Shown here: piece by piece, positions 1 through 9,155 of the stretch
Position numbering within the stretch: the first letter of the stretch is position 1
Layout of the letters: every line of letters begins with the position of its first letter
Assembly (NCBI GenBank): GCA_903824965.1
Contig: CAIJYR010000150.1
Location: 1 to 46,366 of the forward strand
DNA length: 46,366 bases
Direction of reading: 5' to 3'
Source: an uncultured Thiotrichales bacterium
Lineage (GTDB): Bacteria; Pseudomonadota; Gammaproteobacteria; CAIRSR01
The notes under the pieces: model-generated
Told to the model about the DNA's origin: nothing
Seen by the model: only the letters and a program-made list of their open reading frames with translations
Databases searched by the model: none
Translations under genes and position numbers: made by a program

Positions 1-173
1 ACCGCGTCGGGATTTCCCTTATGTCCTGCAACCACATACACCTCATCGCACTCACCCTCGCCCGACAAGGTTGGCCTGGGCTGCGCTGCCACGATTCCCT
101 CACGTAACTGGGAAGTCATCCGATGCACATCGTCCTTGTTCGTTCGCACAGTCTGGGTGAGGTTCACCCTAGC
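1..173 (-). pseudogene. IS1595/ISXO2-type transposase fragment, runs off left edge
   Basis: Reading leftwards from about 173, the minus strand gives an open frame with NKDDVHRMTSQLREGIV followed by GECDEVYVVAGHKG. The DEVYVVAG-KG segment resembles the start of the DDE catalytic domain in IS1595-type (ISXO2-like) transposases, recognised from memory and not by a search. An in-frame TAG at 174-176 cuts the frame off, so the expected N-terminal zinc ribbon and linker are missing from this frame. The C-terminal part would lie outside the window. It is probably a decayed insertion sequence next to infA. A complete transposase using a shifted upstream frame cannot be excluded. Confidence 0.6.
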
Positions 174-538
174 CTAGCGGCTTTTGCCGCTTCGTGCGAG
201 CAGTCCGCAACACATCATGAGCCACATAGAAGGGGTTTACTCCAAAGAACAAAGGCATGGCCGCAGTCGCATCGTGGTCACAACCATGGGCATGGGGATC
301 GCCGTCCTGGTCGCGATATTGCAGACGGTGCACTGACCGACAAACAGGGCATTAACCGCCCTCGTAGAGTGGTTGTAAACATTTTCTCAATAATATTCGG
401 ACGGATTGTGTGCCATGTGGTCGTTATTGCGGTAGAGTACGCTCCCCTGCAAGCCAAGTGTGGATTCCGATCCGGGTACGACGATGTCCCAGCAGGGTGG
501 GTATCGTTCTTTCTACGTTGAGTCAAACCAGTAACTGC
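174..538. other. No confident gene; leader of infA and decayed IS flank
   Basis: No open frame here resembles a known protein. On the minus strand, about 345 to 165, one frame holds a CPVC-start stretch ending in FYVAHDVLRTARTKRQKPLG. It could be a shifted piece of the neighbouring transposase remnant, but I cannot assign it. The part next to infA must hold its promoter, yet no convincing -35/-10 pair stands out. Confidence 0.3.
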
Positions 539-757
539 ATGGCCAAAGAAGACCATATCGAAATGGAAGGGACTGTCGTCGAAACCCTTCCCAACACCAT
601 GTTCCGAGTACAACTCGAGAACGGACACGTCGTGACCGCCCACATCTCTGGGCGCATGCGCAAGCATTACATCCGCATCCTTACCGGCGATAAGGTCACT
701 GTCCAACTCACTCCCTACGATCTGAGCAAGGCTCGTATCACCTTTCGGGCGCGTTGA
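539..757 (+). CDS. infA: Translation initiation factor IF-1
   Basis: A 72-residue S1-type OB-fold protein beginning [20 protein letters not shown] and ending [16 protein letters not shown], matching bacterial IF-1 over its whole length. IF-1 binds the A site of the 30S subunit in the cytoplasm and works with IF-2 and IF-3 during initiation. The ATG at 539 gives exactly the family length and the standard MAKED N-terminus, so this start is secure although the upstream SD is weak. The gene stands alone. In many gammaproteobacteria infA lies near aat, ate or clpA, whereas here a transposase remnant is upstream and the mre operon downstream. Confidence 0.97.
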   Translation: MAKEDHIEMEGTVVETLPNTMFRVQLENGHVVTAHISGRMRKHYIRILTGDKVTVQLTPYDLSKARITFRAR

Positions 758-867
758 GGGTTTTCGTCGTCGCTCAACAGGGGGAGCAGGCGACGCATCT
801 GGCACGCGGCTGGTTGTGTTGCCAGGTAGGTCTGTGGGTGGGTGTTGGTGCAGCCCACCTTCGTATC

Positions 868-896
868 TTGCCTAGCTGTACCAGTACCGATAGAAT
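868..896 (+). promoter_or_regulatory. Candidate sigma70 promoter of the mre operon
   Basis: TTGCCT at 868-873 and TAGAAT at 891-896 are separated by 17 bp, about 80 bp upstream of mreB. It is the only good -35/-10 pair I found between infA and mreB. It is a pattern match only. Confidence 0.45.
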
Positions 897-951
897 CACG
901 GGCTATCGTTTTCCACCCACTTTGCCTGTGCCGATTTCTTCTTCGGTGTAG

Positions 952-2022
<1,071 letters not shown>

Positions 2023-2070
2023 CCGACCAAAAAGGCTGGTTGTTTCCAAGAGCGTACTGAACCACGCGAG

Positions 2071-3009
2071 GTGCCCATTAAACCCCTTTTCATCCAGGGC
2101 CCATCGGCTACGATTCGTTTGTTGTTGCTCGGTGTGTTGTCGCTCGTTCTGATGACGCTGGACTACCGTACCCAGCATTTGGCGGGTCTACGTGCGGGCC
2201 TTCTCACATTGGTGTACCCTGTGCAGTTCGTGGTGGATCTGCCGGTGGCACTGGCTCGCTGGACATCAGAGATGGTGTCTTCGCACCAGTCGCTCCTAGA
2301 AGAGAACGCCGGTCTCAAAGTCCAGCAGGTGCTTTTGCGTGCACAACTCCAGCGTTTCGTCGCCCTGGAAGCAGAAAACATGCGACTGCGAGCCTTGCTG
2401 GATTCTCCTTTTCGGATAGGAGAACGGGTGCTGATTGCCGAGTTGTTGGCAGTGGATCTCGATCCTTTTTCCCGTAAAATCGTCCTCGACAAAGGATCTC
2501 TGCATGGGGTCTTCGCAGGTCAACCCCTGTTGGACGCAGACGGTGTCATCGGACAGATACTCCATGTGGCGCCCATGACGAGTACGGCGGTACTCATTAC
2601 CGATCCGAGCCACGCACTGCCTGTGCAAGTGGAGCGGAACGGACAGCGTGCCATCGCGGTGGGGAGTGCCACAGGCAATTCTCTCGATTTGCCGTACATT
2701 CTGAACAACGCCGATGTCCGAGAAGGCGATCTGCTGGTTACTTCTGGGATGGGGGGACGTTTTCCGCCTGGCTATCCTGCCGGGCGCATTACCTCGGTCA
2801 CTCGCGACCCAAGCCAGCCTTTTGCACAGGTCAGCGCAGAACCCAGTGCCCATCCTGAACGCAGTCACCAGGTCTTGTTGTTGTGGCCGAAAAATGACCA
2901 ATCCGCCTCCCCTAGCTCGCTTCCCACACCCACGGCATCCACGAAGTCTTCCGCATCGGATCGCACCACACCCGCCCCTTTGGTCACTCCTTTGGTTACG
3001 CATCCATGA
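2071..3009 (+). CDS. mreC: Rod-shape determining protein MreC
   Basis: A 312-residue bitopic inner-membrane protein. It has a short cytoplasmic N-terminus, a membrane helix at about residues 10-30, a coiled coil rich in Leu and Glu at about 70-115, and the periplasmic beta-barrel domain typical of MreC (for example LAVDLDPFSRKIVLDKGSLHG). The C-terminus is a low-complexity Ser/Pro/Thr tail. MreC links cytoplasmic MreB to PBP2 and MreD in the elongasome. The start is a GTG at 2071. The stop overlaps the mreD start as ATGA, indicating translational coupling. Confidence 0.94.
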   Translation: MPIKPLFIQGPSATIRLLLLGVLSLVLMTLDYRTQHLAGLRAGLLTLVYPVQFVVDLPVALARWTSEMVSSHQSLLEENAGLKVQQVLLRAQLQRFVALEAENMRLRALLDSPFRIGERVLIAELLAVDLDPFSRKIVLDKGSLHGVFAGQPLLDADGVIGQILHVAPMTSTAVLITDPSHALPVQVERNGQRAIAVGSATGNSLDLPYILNNADVREGDLLVTSGMGGRFPPGYPAGRITSVTRDPSQPFAQVSAEPSAHPERSHQVLLLWPKNDQSASPSSLPTPTASTKSSASDRTTPAPLVTPLVTHP

Positions 3010-3494
3010 TGATCGGGGACACTCGATCCTGGTGGATTATTGTGGGTACTTTGGTGGGTGCTTTTGTGCTCACCCTCCTGCCACTGCCCGTGTGGGCGGC
3101 ACCCTACCATCCCCATTGGGTGTTGCTGGTCTTGCTGTATTGGGCGATGGCGTTGCCACACCGCGTCGGTGTTGGGATTGCGTGGCTTGCCGGGTTGTTT
3201 CTCGATGTGATTGAGGAGTCTCTGTTGGGTCAAAACGCACTGGGTGTATCGCTTGCGGTGTATATCGTGACCAAATTACATCAACGACTGCGTGTCTTCC
3301 CACGCTGGCAACAGGCGTTTTTGATCCTGGGGGTAACGTTTCTTCACCAAACGATTGGATTGTGTGTGCGCATGAGCGTCGGTCAAAGGCCGATAGGCAG
3401 CGGGTATTGGTTGCCAGTCCTGACCACGGCTGCGTTGTGGCCTTGGATCTTTGTCGTGCTGCGTGATTTGCGACGGCGTTTTTTGGTGCATTGA
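3006..3494 (+). CDS. mreD: Rod-shape determining protein MreD
   Basis: A 162-residue, very hydrophobic inner-membrane protein with about five predicted helices, including the MreD-like segment LLYWAMALPHRVGVGIAWLA followed by GLFLDV. It matches MreD in length, order and hydropathy. Two consecutive ATGs at 3006 and 3009 could start it, and both overlap or abut the mreC stop. It acts with MreC and PBP2 in the elongation machinery. Confidence 0.93.
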   Translation: MMIGDTRSWWIIVGTLVGAFVLTLLPLPVWAAPYHPHWVLLVLLYWAMALPHRVGVGIAWLAGLFLDVIEESLLGQNALGVSLAVYIVTKLHQRLRVFPRWQQAFLILGVTFLHQTIGLCVRMSVGQRPIGSGYWLPVLTTAALWPWIFVVLRDLRRRFLVH

Positions 3495-3503
3495 GAAAGC
3501 AAC

Positions 3504-5381
3504 GTGATCGACATCACACGGGTACTCAAAGACCCGATCCGAGAGGCACGGATCCTTCGGGTACGTGCCATTGTAGCGTTTGTTGGGATCGTGTGTTTAC
3601 TCCTTGCGGTGATGGTGCGGTTATTTTATTTGCAGGTGATGAAGCATGAACATTTTCAGACCCTTTCACAAGACAATCGCGTTAAAATCGTTCCGGTACC
3701 GCCTACTCGTGGTCTGATCTACGACCGCAATGGTGTACCTCTTGCGGAGAATCAGATATCTTTCAGTCTGGAGGTGATTCCGGAACAGGTCGGCAATTTG
3801 ACGAAGACACTCGACGATTTATCCAAAGTGGTCGACCTTACCGCCATTGATCGGCAGCGTTTCTTGCGTTTGGTGCGTCAACACCGCAGTTTCGATCCAG
3901 TACCGTTACGTTTTCACCTGTCCGAGGAAGAGGTTGCCCGTTTTGCCGTCAATCGGCCACGCTTTCCGGCGGTCGATATTCAGGCGCGACTCTCTCGCTC
4001 TTATCCGCTGGGGCCACTCGCAGCCCATGCCATTGGGTATGTGGGTCGCATCAACGAGTGGGAACTTCAGAACCTGGACAGTGCAAGTTATGCTGGATCG
4101 TCTCACGTTGGAAAAACCGGCGTAGAACATTATTACGAAGAACTTTTACATGGCAAAGTAGGCTACGAACAAGTAGAAACCAATGCACAGGGACGTGCAT
4201 TACGGGTTCTAGAGCGAACGCCCCCCGTTGCTGGGGATGATCTGTATCTCACGCTGGATGTACGTCTACAAGCCGCTGCAGAATCGGCGCTCGGCGAATT
4301 CAATGGTTCGGTGGTGGTACTGGAACCGCGCACGGGTGCGGTTCTCGCGTTGGTGAGCAAGCCTGGATACGATCCTAATCCCTTCGTCAACGGCATCGCT
4401 CCAAAAAGCTACCAACAGCTCCAACAGGATCAGAACCGACCTTTGTTTAACCGTGCCTTACGCGGTCAATATCCGCCTGGTTCGACGGTCAAGCCGGTCG
4501 TTGCACTGGCGGGATTGCAGTATGGTCTCATTTCGCCTAGCAAGGTTGTGTATTGCCCTGGCTGGTATCGGTTAGGGGGAGAAGAACACAAATACCGTTG
4601 TTGGAAACACGGTGGTCATGGTACCGTCGATGTACACCGTGCTATCGTGGAGTCCTGTGATGTTTTTTTCTACGATTTGGCGGCCAACATTGGTATCGAT
4701 CGCCTTGCCGATTATTTGACCCGTTTCGGTTTTGGTAAAAAAACGGGGATCGACATCAGTGGTGAGTTAGGCGGCTTGGTGCCGACGCGAGAATGGAAAC
4801 GAGACAATCGGAACCAAACCTGGTATCCAGGAGAAACGATCATTACGGGTATTGGACAGGGGTTTATGAGTGCAACCCCCTTACAACTTGCTTATGCTGC
4901 CGCCACCATCGCCAATCGTGGACAACCCGTTCGACCACGTATTCTTCATGCCATTGCCCAACCTGCAACCAAGGTTCTTCAAATTCAAGATCCTCAACGC
5001 GAAGATCCGGTTGCTTTGGACAAACCGGAGTATTGGGACGTTGTCACGGAGGCCATGACAGATGTGGTTCATTCGACTACGGGTACCGCCAAGCACATTG
5101 CACCTGGGTTGACCTACCACATTGCGGGCAAAACAGGGACTGCACAGGTGTTTGGTCTGGGTCAGGAAGAGAAGTACGTCTCAGAAAACATACCGTTAGC
5201 ATTGCGTGATCACGCACTGTTTATGGCCTTTGCCCCCGCTGAAGCGCCCACGATGGCCCTTGCGGTGATCGCCGAACACGCAGGGCACGGAGGATCCATG
5301 GCGGCTCCGGTCGCTCGGCAGGTCTTTGATACCTATCTGAAGGGGTCAACGGTGCTTCCAAACCCCTCGACGCAACCATGA
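3504..5381 (+). CDS. mrdA: Penicillin-binding protein 2, elongasome transpeptidase
   Basis: A 625-residue class B PBP that cross-links peptidoglycan during elongation. An N-terminal membrane anchor lies at about residues 23-45. The PBP dimerisation domain follows, with PPTRGLIYDRNGVPLAEN. The transpeptidase motifs are present: SxxK as GSTVKP (Ser about 327), SxN-like SCD at about 384, and KTG as AGKTGTAQ at about 543. The length is normal for PBP2. The start is GTG at 3504, nine bases after mreD. The usual next gene, rodA, is absent and a convergent gene ends three bases downstream. Confidence 0.95.
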   Translation: MIDITRVLKDPIREARILRVRAIVAFVGIVCLLLAVMVRLFYLQVMKHEHFQTLSQDNRVKIVPVPPTRGLIYDRNGVPLAENQISFSLEVIPEQVGNLTKTLDDLSKVVDLTAIDRQRFLRLVRQHRSFDPVPLRFHLSEEEVARFAVNRPRFPAVDIQARLSRSYPLGPLAAHAIGYVGRINEWELQNLDSASYAGSSHVGKTGVEHYYEELLHGKVGYEQVETNAQGRALRVLERTPPVAGDDLYLTLDVRLQAAAESALGEFNGSVVVLEPRTGAVLALVSKPGYDPNPFVNGIAPKSYQQLQQDQNRPLFNRALRGQYPPGSTVKPVVALAGLQYGLISPSKVVYCPGWYRLGGEEHKYRCWKHGGHGTVDVHRAIVESCDVFFYDLAANIGIDRLADYLTRFGFGKKTGIDISGELGGLVPTREWKRDNRNQTWYPGETIITGIGQGFMSATPLQLAYAAATIANRGQPVRPRILHAIAQPATKVLQIQDPQREDPVALDKPEYWDVVTEAMTDVVHSTTGTAKHIAPGLTYHIAGKTGTAQVFGLGQEEKYVSENIPLALRDHALFMAFAPAEAPTMALAVIAEHAGHGGSMAAPVARQVFDTYLKGSTVLPNPSTQP

Positions 5382-5384
5382 AAA

Positions 5385-6143
5385 TCAGAGGTGTCCGCGT
5401 AGGACGATCGCAACGATGGTCCCGAAGATGCCAAGCACCGTCACGATCGTCACGCCAAGCATCCATTGCAACAGTTTGAACTGACCTGCGGTACGCTCTT
5501 GTAAAAGCTTGAACAGGCTCTCCGTACGCTCTTGCATCCCCTTGAAACCGTTGTCCATGTCCTTTCTAAGACTATCCATGTCCTTTCCAAGGCCATCCAT
5601 GTCCTTTCTAAGACTATCCATCTCCTTTCCAAGGCCATCCATGTCCTTTCCAAGGCCATCCATGTCCTTTCCAAGGCCATCCATGTCCTTCTTGAGCGAT
5701 GACTCAACACGATCTATGTCCTGCTTGAGCGATGATTCAACGCGATCTATATCCTTCTTGAGCGATGACTCAACACGATCTATGTCCTGCTTGAGCGATG
5801 ATTCAACGCGATCTATATCCTTCTTGAGCGATAACTCAACACGCTCAACCTCTTTCTTCAGTAGGTTGATTTCTTGCCTGACCTCAGAGACCTCTTGCTT
5901 GACCTCCGAAATCTCTTGCTTAAGTTCTTGCTTGACCTCCGACATCTCTTGTTTAAGTGCTTGTTTGACCTCTAGGATCTCGTTTTTAAGCTCCATTTTC
6001 GAGATTTCTACGTCTCGTTTTGTTGCCAACTCATTGGCTGACATTGCGGCGGTTAATGCGACCGTTTGCGCTTCTGCTTGTGGTTCGGTGAACCCTGCGT
6101 TACGCAACGTCTTGACATAGGCCAGGGTATCGAAGGTGACCAT
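5385..6143 (-). CDS. Repeat-rich coiled-coil protein with C-terminal membrane helix (DUF1640-like)
   Basis: A protein of about 252 residues. Its N-terminal part (TFDTLAYVKTLRNAGFTEPQ) and its plan of long coiled coil plus one C-terminal membrane helix (WMLGVTIVTVLGIFGTIVAI) resemble the DUF1640/CCDC90-type family. The centre is a regular repeat. Four copies of the 11-residue unit DIDRVESSLK(K/Q) alternate K and Q at the end, and are followed by about seven heptads of the DMDGLGK/DMDSLRK type. The start at 6143 is favoured because GGAG lies seven bases upstream, whereas the ATG at 6149 is too close to it. It converges on mrdA. Function unknown; it is possibly a tail-anchored trimer or stalk. 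Confidence 0.75.
   Translation of the reverse strand: MVTFDTLAYVKTLRNAGFTEPQAEAQTVALTAAMSANELATKRDVEISKMELKNEILEVKQALKQEMSEVKQELKQEISEVKQEVSEVRQEINLLKKEVERVELSLKKDIDRVESSLKQDIDRVESSLKKDIDRVESSLKQDIDRVESSLKKDMDGLGKDMDGLGKDMDGLGKEMDSLRKDMDGLGKDMDSLRKDMDNGFKGMQERTESLFKLLQERTAGQFKLLQWMLGVTIVTVLGIFGTIVAIVLRGHL
5553..5840. repeat. In-frame tandem repeats, 33-bp and 21-bp units
   Basis: Two neighbouring in-frame tandem arrays inside the coiled-coil gene. Roughly 5690-5840 holds 33-bp units in which alternate copies are nearly identical, giving a 66-bp higher-order period. Roughly 5553-5690 holds 21-bp units. The nucleotide identity between units suggests recent expansion, and both unit lengths are multiples of three so the frame is kept. 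Confidence 0.85.
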
Positions 6144-6479
6144 GATCATACTCCTACAGTTGATTTGAACCAGATCAACAACTTCGCAAGTTGCTTAACA
6201 GTATTCTTGATCAAAATGGTATAGTGAACGCACGATGCTGTCCAGCAAGACACCAAAGGGCGTATCGTGGCCCATCTGATCACGATACAGACTGAAAGTG
6301 CGCTAGATCAATTACGCACACGCGCAAAAAGAGAGCAATGGCAGCAACTGATCCTGCTGGAGCCTAGAGCAAAACCATGGTACATCAATCGATTTGGAAA
6401 AGTCCCCGTTTACCGAAAACGCTCAACCTCTCCACCAGCCCCGTTTAATCCAAAATCTATACAGCACAGAGGTAGCATC

Positions 6480-6842
6480 ATGAAAAACCTACGCTGGAAG
6501 CCCCGTTACCTCACGGGCCAAGCCGACATCGATCAACAGAATCGTGCCCTGGTCGATTGTCTCAATGGCTTTATGAATGCCGCAAAGCAGCGCGAACACT
6601 GCGAGGAAATAGAAACGCTACTGGAAGAAATGGCGATCACTCTGGAAGGCTTACTCGCCGAAACCCCTGGCGCGGCAGACATCATCGCACAAATCCGGGG
6701 AACAATGGCCAACGCACTGCCGCTAGCTACCCGCACAACCCCTGGGTGTCGGAAGTGCGATATCTGCGACCTCGCTGAACAAAAGGTCGCACAACACATC
6801 CATGCCTCCGCACACTGCCTCGGCATGGACGAAAAGCAGTGA
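6480..6842 (+). CDS. Small hemerythrin-like protein, ligands poorly conserved
   Basis: A 120-residue protein. The N-terminal W-x-Y-x-TG-x-x-x-ID-x-Q-N-x-x-LV pattern (RYLTGQADIDQQNRALVDCL) resembles the opening helix of bacterial hemerythrins, where the residue after Gln is normally an iron-ligand His; here it is Asn. The later HFxxEE and HxxxH motifs are not evident. The C-terminus has a Cys group, CRKCDIC, and several His. The ATG at 6480 has a good SD (GAGGT). An in-frame GTG at 6267 would add 71 residues, and that longer form cannot be excluded. A role in metal or redox binding is only a guess. Confidence 0.55.
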   Translation: MKNLRWKPRYLTGQADIDQQNRALVDCLNGFMNAAKQREHCEEIETLLEEMAITLEGLLAETPGAADIIAQIRGTMANALPLATRTTPGCRKCDICDLAEQKVAQHIHASAHCLGMDEKQ

Positions 6843-6853
6843 CCCACGAGACC

Positions 6854-7711
6854 TCAGGCTTCGAGTGAGGTGCGTAGGTTCTTCATGGCCATCTTCTCGA
6901 TCTGGCGGATGCGTTCTGCCGAGACCTGGTATTGATCTGCAAGTTCTTGTAAGGTCGTCTTGTCTTCGTTGAGCCAGCGACGCTCCAAAATGTCGCGGCT
7001 ACGCGCATCTAGAGCCGCCATGGCATCGGCAAGGCGGTTTTCCTTATAATCCTCCCAGTCTTGTTGTTCAAGCACATGGGCCGGATCTGCGTGGACATCC
7101 TGTAGATAGGCGATCGGCGGCAGCGGCCCTTCGTCATCGTCGCCATTCGCATCTCCCTCTAGGCTGACATCCTGACCTGCCATGCGTTGTTCCATCTCTA
7201 GGACGGTCTCTGGACTGACATCAAACGCGCTCGCAACAGCCTGCACCTCTCCACGGCTGAACCAACCCAAATGCTTCTTGGCACTGCGCAAATGGAAAAA
7301 AAGCTTCCGCTGGGCCTTGGTCGTTGCGACCTTGACCATCCGCCAGTTACGCAGAATAAACTCGTGCATCTCCGCACGGATCCAATGCACCGCAAACGAA
7401 ACCAGTCGTACCCCCAGCTCTGGTTTGAAAGAGCGCACCGCCTTCATCAGGCCGATATTGCCCTCTTGGATCAGGTCTGCTTGGGGTAGACCATACCCGC
7501 TATAACCCCGTGCGATGTGGACAACAAAACGAAGGTGAGCCAGGATGATGCGCTGCGCAGCTTCCAAGTCATTGTGATCACGCAAGCGAATCGCAAGAGC
7601 CTGTTCTTCACTCGCGCTCAAGACGGGAATGGCACTCACTGCCTGGATGTAAGCGTCAAGGCTGCCCGTGGGTAGGGCAAGATCAAGCCTTTGCAGTGCG
7701 GTAGTCGTCAT
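6854..7711 (-). CDS. rpoH: Heat-shock sigma factor RpoH (sigma32)
   Basis: A 285-residue sigma70-family protein that directs RNA polymerase to heat-shock promoters. Region 2 is visible ([20 protein letters not shown] then [15 protein letters not shown]), as is the RpoH box ([14 protein letters not shown]) and region 4.2 with its helix-turn-helix ([20 protein letters not shown]). The length is normal. A strong SD, AAGGAGG, precedes the ATG. A CIRCE operator and a promoter overlap just upstream (7741-7770), so HrcA probably represses this gene. E. coli rpoH has no such element. Confidence 0.96.
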   Translation of the reverse strand: MTTTALQRLDLALPTGSLDAYIQAVSAIPVLSASEEQALAIRLRDHNDLEAAQRIILAHLRFVVHIARGYSGYGLPQADLIQEGNIGLMKAVRSFKPELGVRLVSFAVHWIRAEMHEFILRNWRMVKVATTKAQRKLFFHLRSAKKHLGWFSRGEVQAVASAFDVSPETVLEMEQRMAGQDVSLEGDANGDDDEGPLPPIAYLQDVHADPAHVLEQQDWEDYKENRLADAMAALDARSRDILERRWLNEDKTTLQELADQYQVSAERIRQIEKMAMKNLRTSLEA

Positions 7712-7740
7712 GGAAACCCCTCCTTACTTTCACTGCGTCC

Positions 7741-7770
7741 ATTCTAGCACTCTATGATGGAGAGTGCTAA
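7741..7770 (-). promoter_or_regulatory. CIRCE operator embedded in the rpoH promoter
   Basis: An inverted repeat CTAGCACTC-N9-GAGTGCTAA lies at 7744-7770. It matches the CIRCE consensus TTAGCACTC-N9-GAGTGCTAA at every position but the first. On the minus strand the right arm supplies a -35-like TTAGCA (7765-7770), and TAGAAT at 7741-7746 makes a good -10 with 18-bp spacing. HrcA bound here would cover the promoter. It lies about 30-60 bp upstream of the rpoH start. Confidence 0.9.
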
Positions 7771-7785
7771 TTACCAACACAAGGA

Positions 7786-8361
7786 TCAGCCCTCGACTGT
7801 CCACTCGCCTTTGGCCCACTTTTCTGCCCAGAACAGACCTACCATAGTCTTGGAATCGGTGATCAGACCCTCGCGGATCCCCTTCATGGCATCTTCTAGG
7901 GACATTTCGACCACATCGAGCATTTCGTCCTCGTCCAAATCGGGTTTGGTGAGGGTGAGATCCTGCGCCATATACAGGAACATGTCCTCGTTGGTATACC
8001 CGATGCACGGATGAATCCGACCGAGGGTGTGCCAACGGGTGGCAACATAGCCCGTTTCCTCCAGGAGTTCCCGTTGCACAGCGGCCATGGGGTCTTCGCC
8101 AGGCGAGAGTTTCCCAGCTGGCAATTCCAGAAATTCCCGCTTCATCGCGTAACGATACTGGCGCTCCATCACCAATTTTCCGTTGGGGAGCCAAGGAACC
8201 ACGACCACCGCACCCGGGTGGACGATGTATTCCCGCGTCGACCGATGCCCATTGGGGAGGAGTACCTCATCCCGATACACGTTGAGCAAATTGCCAGCAA
8301 AAACCTGGCGAGAAGACAGGCACTCTTCGGAAAAATCCTGCGGTTTATTCTGCGGTTTCAT
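7786..8361 (-). CDS. NUDIX hydrolase, ADP-ribose pyrophosphatase type
   Basis: A 191-residue NUDIX protein with a complete box (GX5EX7REUXEEXGU): G-KLSPG-E followed by RELLEETGYV, preceded by FLELPAGK. The layout, with a long N-terminal domain carrying REYIVHPGAVVVVP and LVMERQYRYAM, is that of NudF-like ADP-ribose/ADP-sugar pyrophosphatases in the cytoplasm. The ATG at 8361 has GGAG seven bases upstream. A TTG one codon earlier is less likely. Its SD and start codon form the edge of repeat copy A. Exact substrate uncertain. Confidence 0.9.
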   Translation of the reverse strand: MKPQNKPQDFSEECLSSRQVFAGNLLNVYRDEVLLPNGHRSTREYIVHPGAVVVVPWLPNGKLVMERQYRYAMKREFLELPAGKLSPGEDPMAAVQRELLEETGYVATRWHTLGRIHPCIGYTNEDMFLYMAQDLTLTKPDLDEDEMLDVVEMSLEDAMKGIREGLITDSKTMVGLFWAEKWAKGEWTVEG

Positions 8362-8720
8362 CAATGTCTCCGAAAAACCCTGCCCGGAGGCGCGGGGATG
8401 AAAGGAGACGGTTTTGGGTAGCCGTCTTTTCGTCCGTAGCTGTCAGCCCTTACGGGCATAGTGACGCACACCGCTCAAGTATCGAACGGTGTGGATCCCC
8501 TCGCTGCCAGGTTGCAACGCAGCGTACTGCAGCAGACCGTTTCGTAGTTACCCGAACCTTGTCTGTGCCTCTGCCGCCCTCAGCATGTGGCGCTGAGGAA
8601 GCGCCGCAAGGGGCAAGTCTTGTACTTCATTGCTTTGTCGCCACGGTGCTCTATGGCTTAGGCTGGTCAAGCCTCGGCTTGCTCTCACAAGCCCCGCCTT
8701 CAGGCAGGGGGTAGTTGACG
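8359..8720. repeat. Repeat copy A: IS200/IS605-like hairpin-ended element without ORF
   Basis: Full-length copy of a family also present at 30270-30667, and in part at 21451-21570. From the left: a conserved block CATCAATGTCTCCGA, a GC hairpin (8378-8397), GGAGACGG beginning a second hairpin with GCCGTC, the GCCC-TTAC-GGGC hairpin, a CACACCG/CGGTGTG stem, and a right end made of an imperfect CCCCGCC/GGCAGGGG hairpin followed by GTAGTTGAC. The right end resembles IS200/IS605-type ends. There is no transposase or TnpB/IscB gene. The left edge is the ribosome-binding site and start of the NUDIX gene. Confidence 0.75.
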
Positions 8721-8730
8721 GAAGATTGAT

Positions 8731-9099
8731 CTACGCAGAGAACGACGATCCGCACCCACAAGTGCTCACCGCATTGGGATTGCGGATAATAAAATGCGCC
8801 CCTTCCAGATCTTCTGCGAAATCAATCGTTGCACCCATCAGATACTGAAAACTCATGGGATCAATGACGAGGGTAACGCCCCCTTTCTCGATACGGGTAT
8901 CGTCTTCAGAGGCTTCTTCTTCAAAGGAAAAGCCATATTGAAAACCAGAACAACCACCCCCCGTGACGTACACACGCAGCATCAATGCATCGTTGTTCTC
9001 TTCCTCAATGAGGGAACGAACCTTTGCGGCAGCGGCGTCGGTGAACAAAATGGGGGGGGCAGATGGGTCAAACGCAGTTTGAGCAGAGCAGCTTGTCAT
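8731..9099 (-). CDS. erpA: Iron-sulfur cluster insertion protein ErpA
   Basis: A 122-residue A-type carrier with the three conserved cysteines: [13 protein letters not shown] in the middle and STCGCGSSF at the C-terminus. It moves Fe-S clusters to apoproteins in the cytoplasm. ErpA is favoured over IscA by the extended N-terminus and the GCSGFQYGF segment, though that choice is from memory. The ATG at 9099 is nine bases downstream of a GGAG, while the upstream TTG adds five residues without an SD. It has its own strong promoter with an operator-like palindrome (9156-9184). Confidence 0.9.
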   Translation of the reverse strand: MTSCSAQTAFDPSAPPILFTDAAAAKVRSLIEEENNDALMLRVYVTGGGCSGFQYGFSFEEEASEDDTRIEKGGVTLVIDPMSFQYLMGATIDFAEDLEGAHFIIRNPNAVSTCGCGSSFSA

Positions 9100-9155
9100 G
9101 GCAATGATCTCCAAGAATGGTTCGGTAACGGCAATGGCCGACCAGATTGCCCAGC

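Noticed and set aside
278-805. Minus-strand ORF of 175 codons covering infA and its leader
   Set aside because: It runs antisense through infA, has no recognisable domain and is rich in Arg/Pro/Ser as expected for a shadow frame.
5553-5840. Possible CRISPR array
   Set aside because: The units are contiguous and in frame, with no unique spacers; they encode the coiled-coil repeats.
5509-6120. Plus-strand ORF with repeated MSFPRPSMSF-type units
   Set aside because: It is the antisense reading of the tandem repeats in the coiled-coil gene, whose minus-strand product has a sensible coiled coil and membrane helix.
8364-8714. Plus-strand ORFs inside repeats A, B and C beginning MSPRNPALQGGDERRR-like
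   Set aside because: The similar N-termini come from conserved repeat DNA; the frames diverge and shift between copies, so they are not maintained as proteins.
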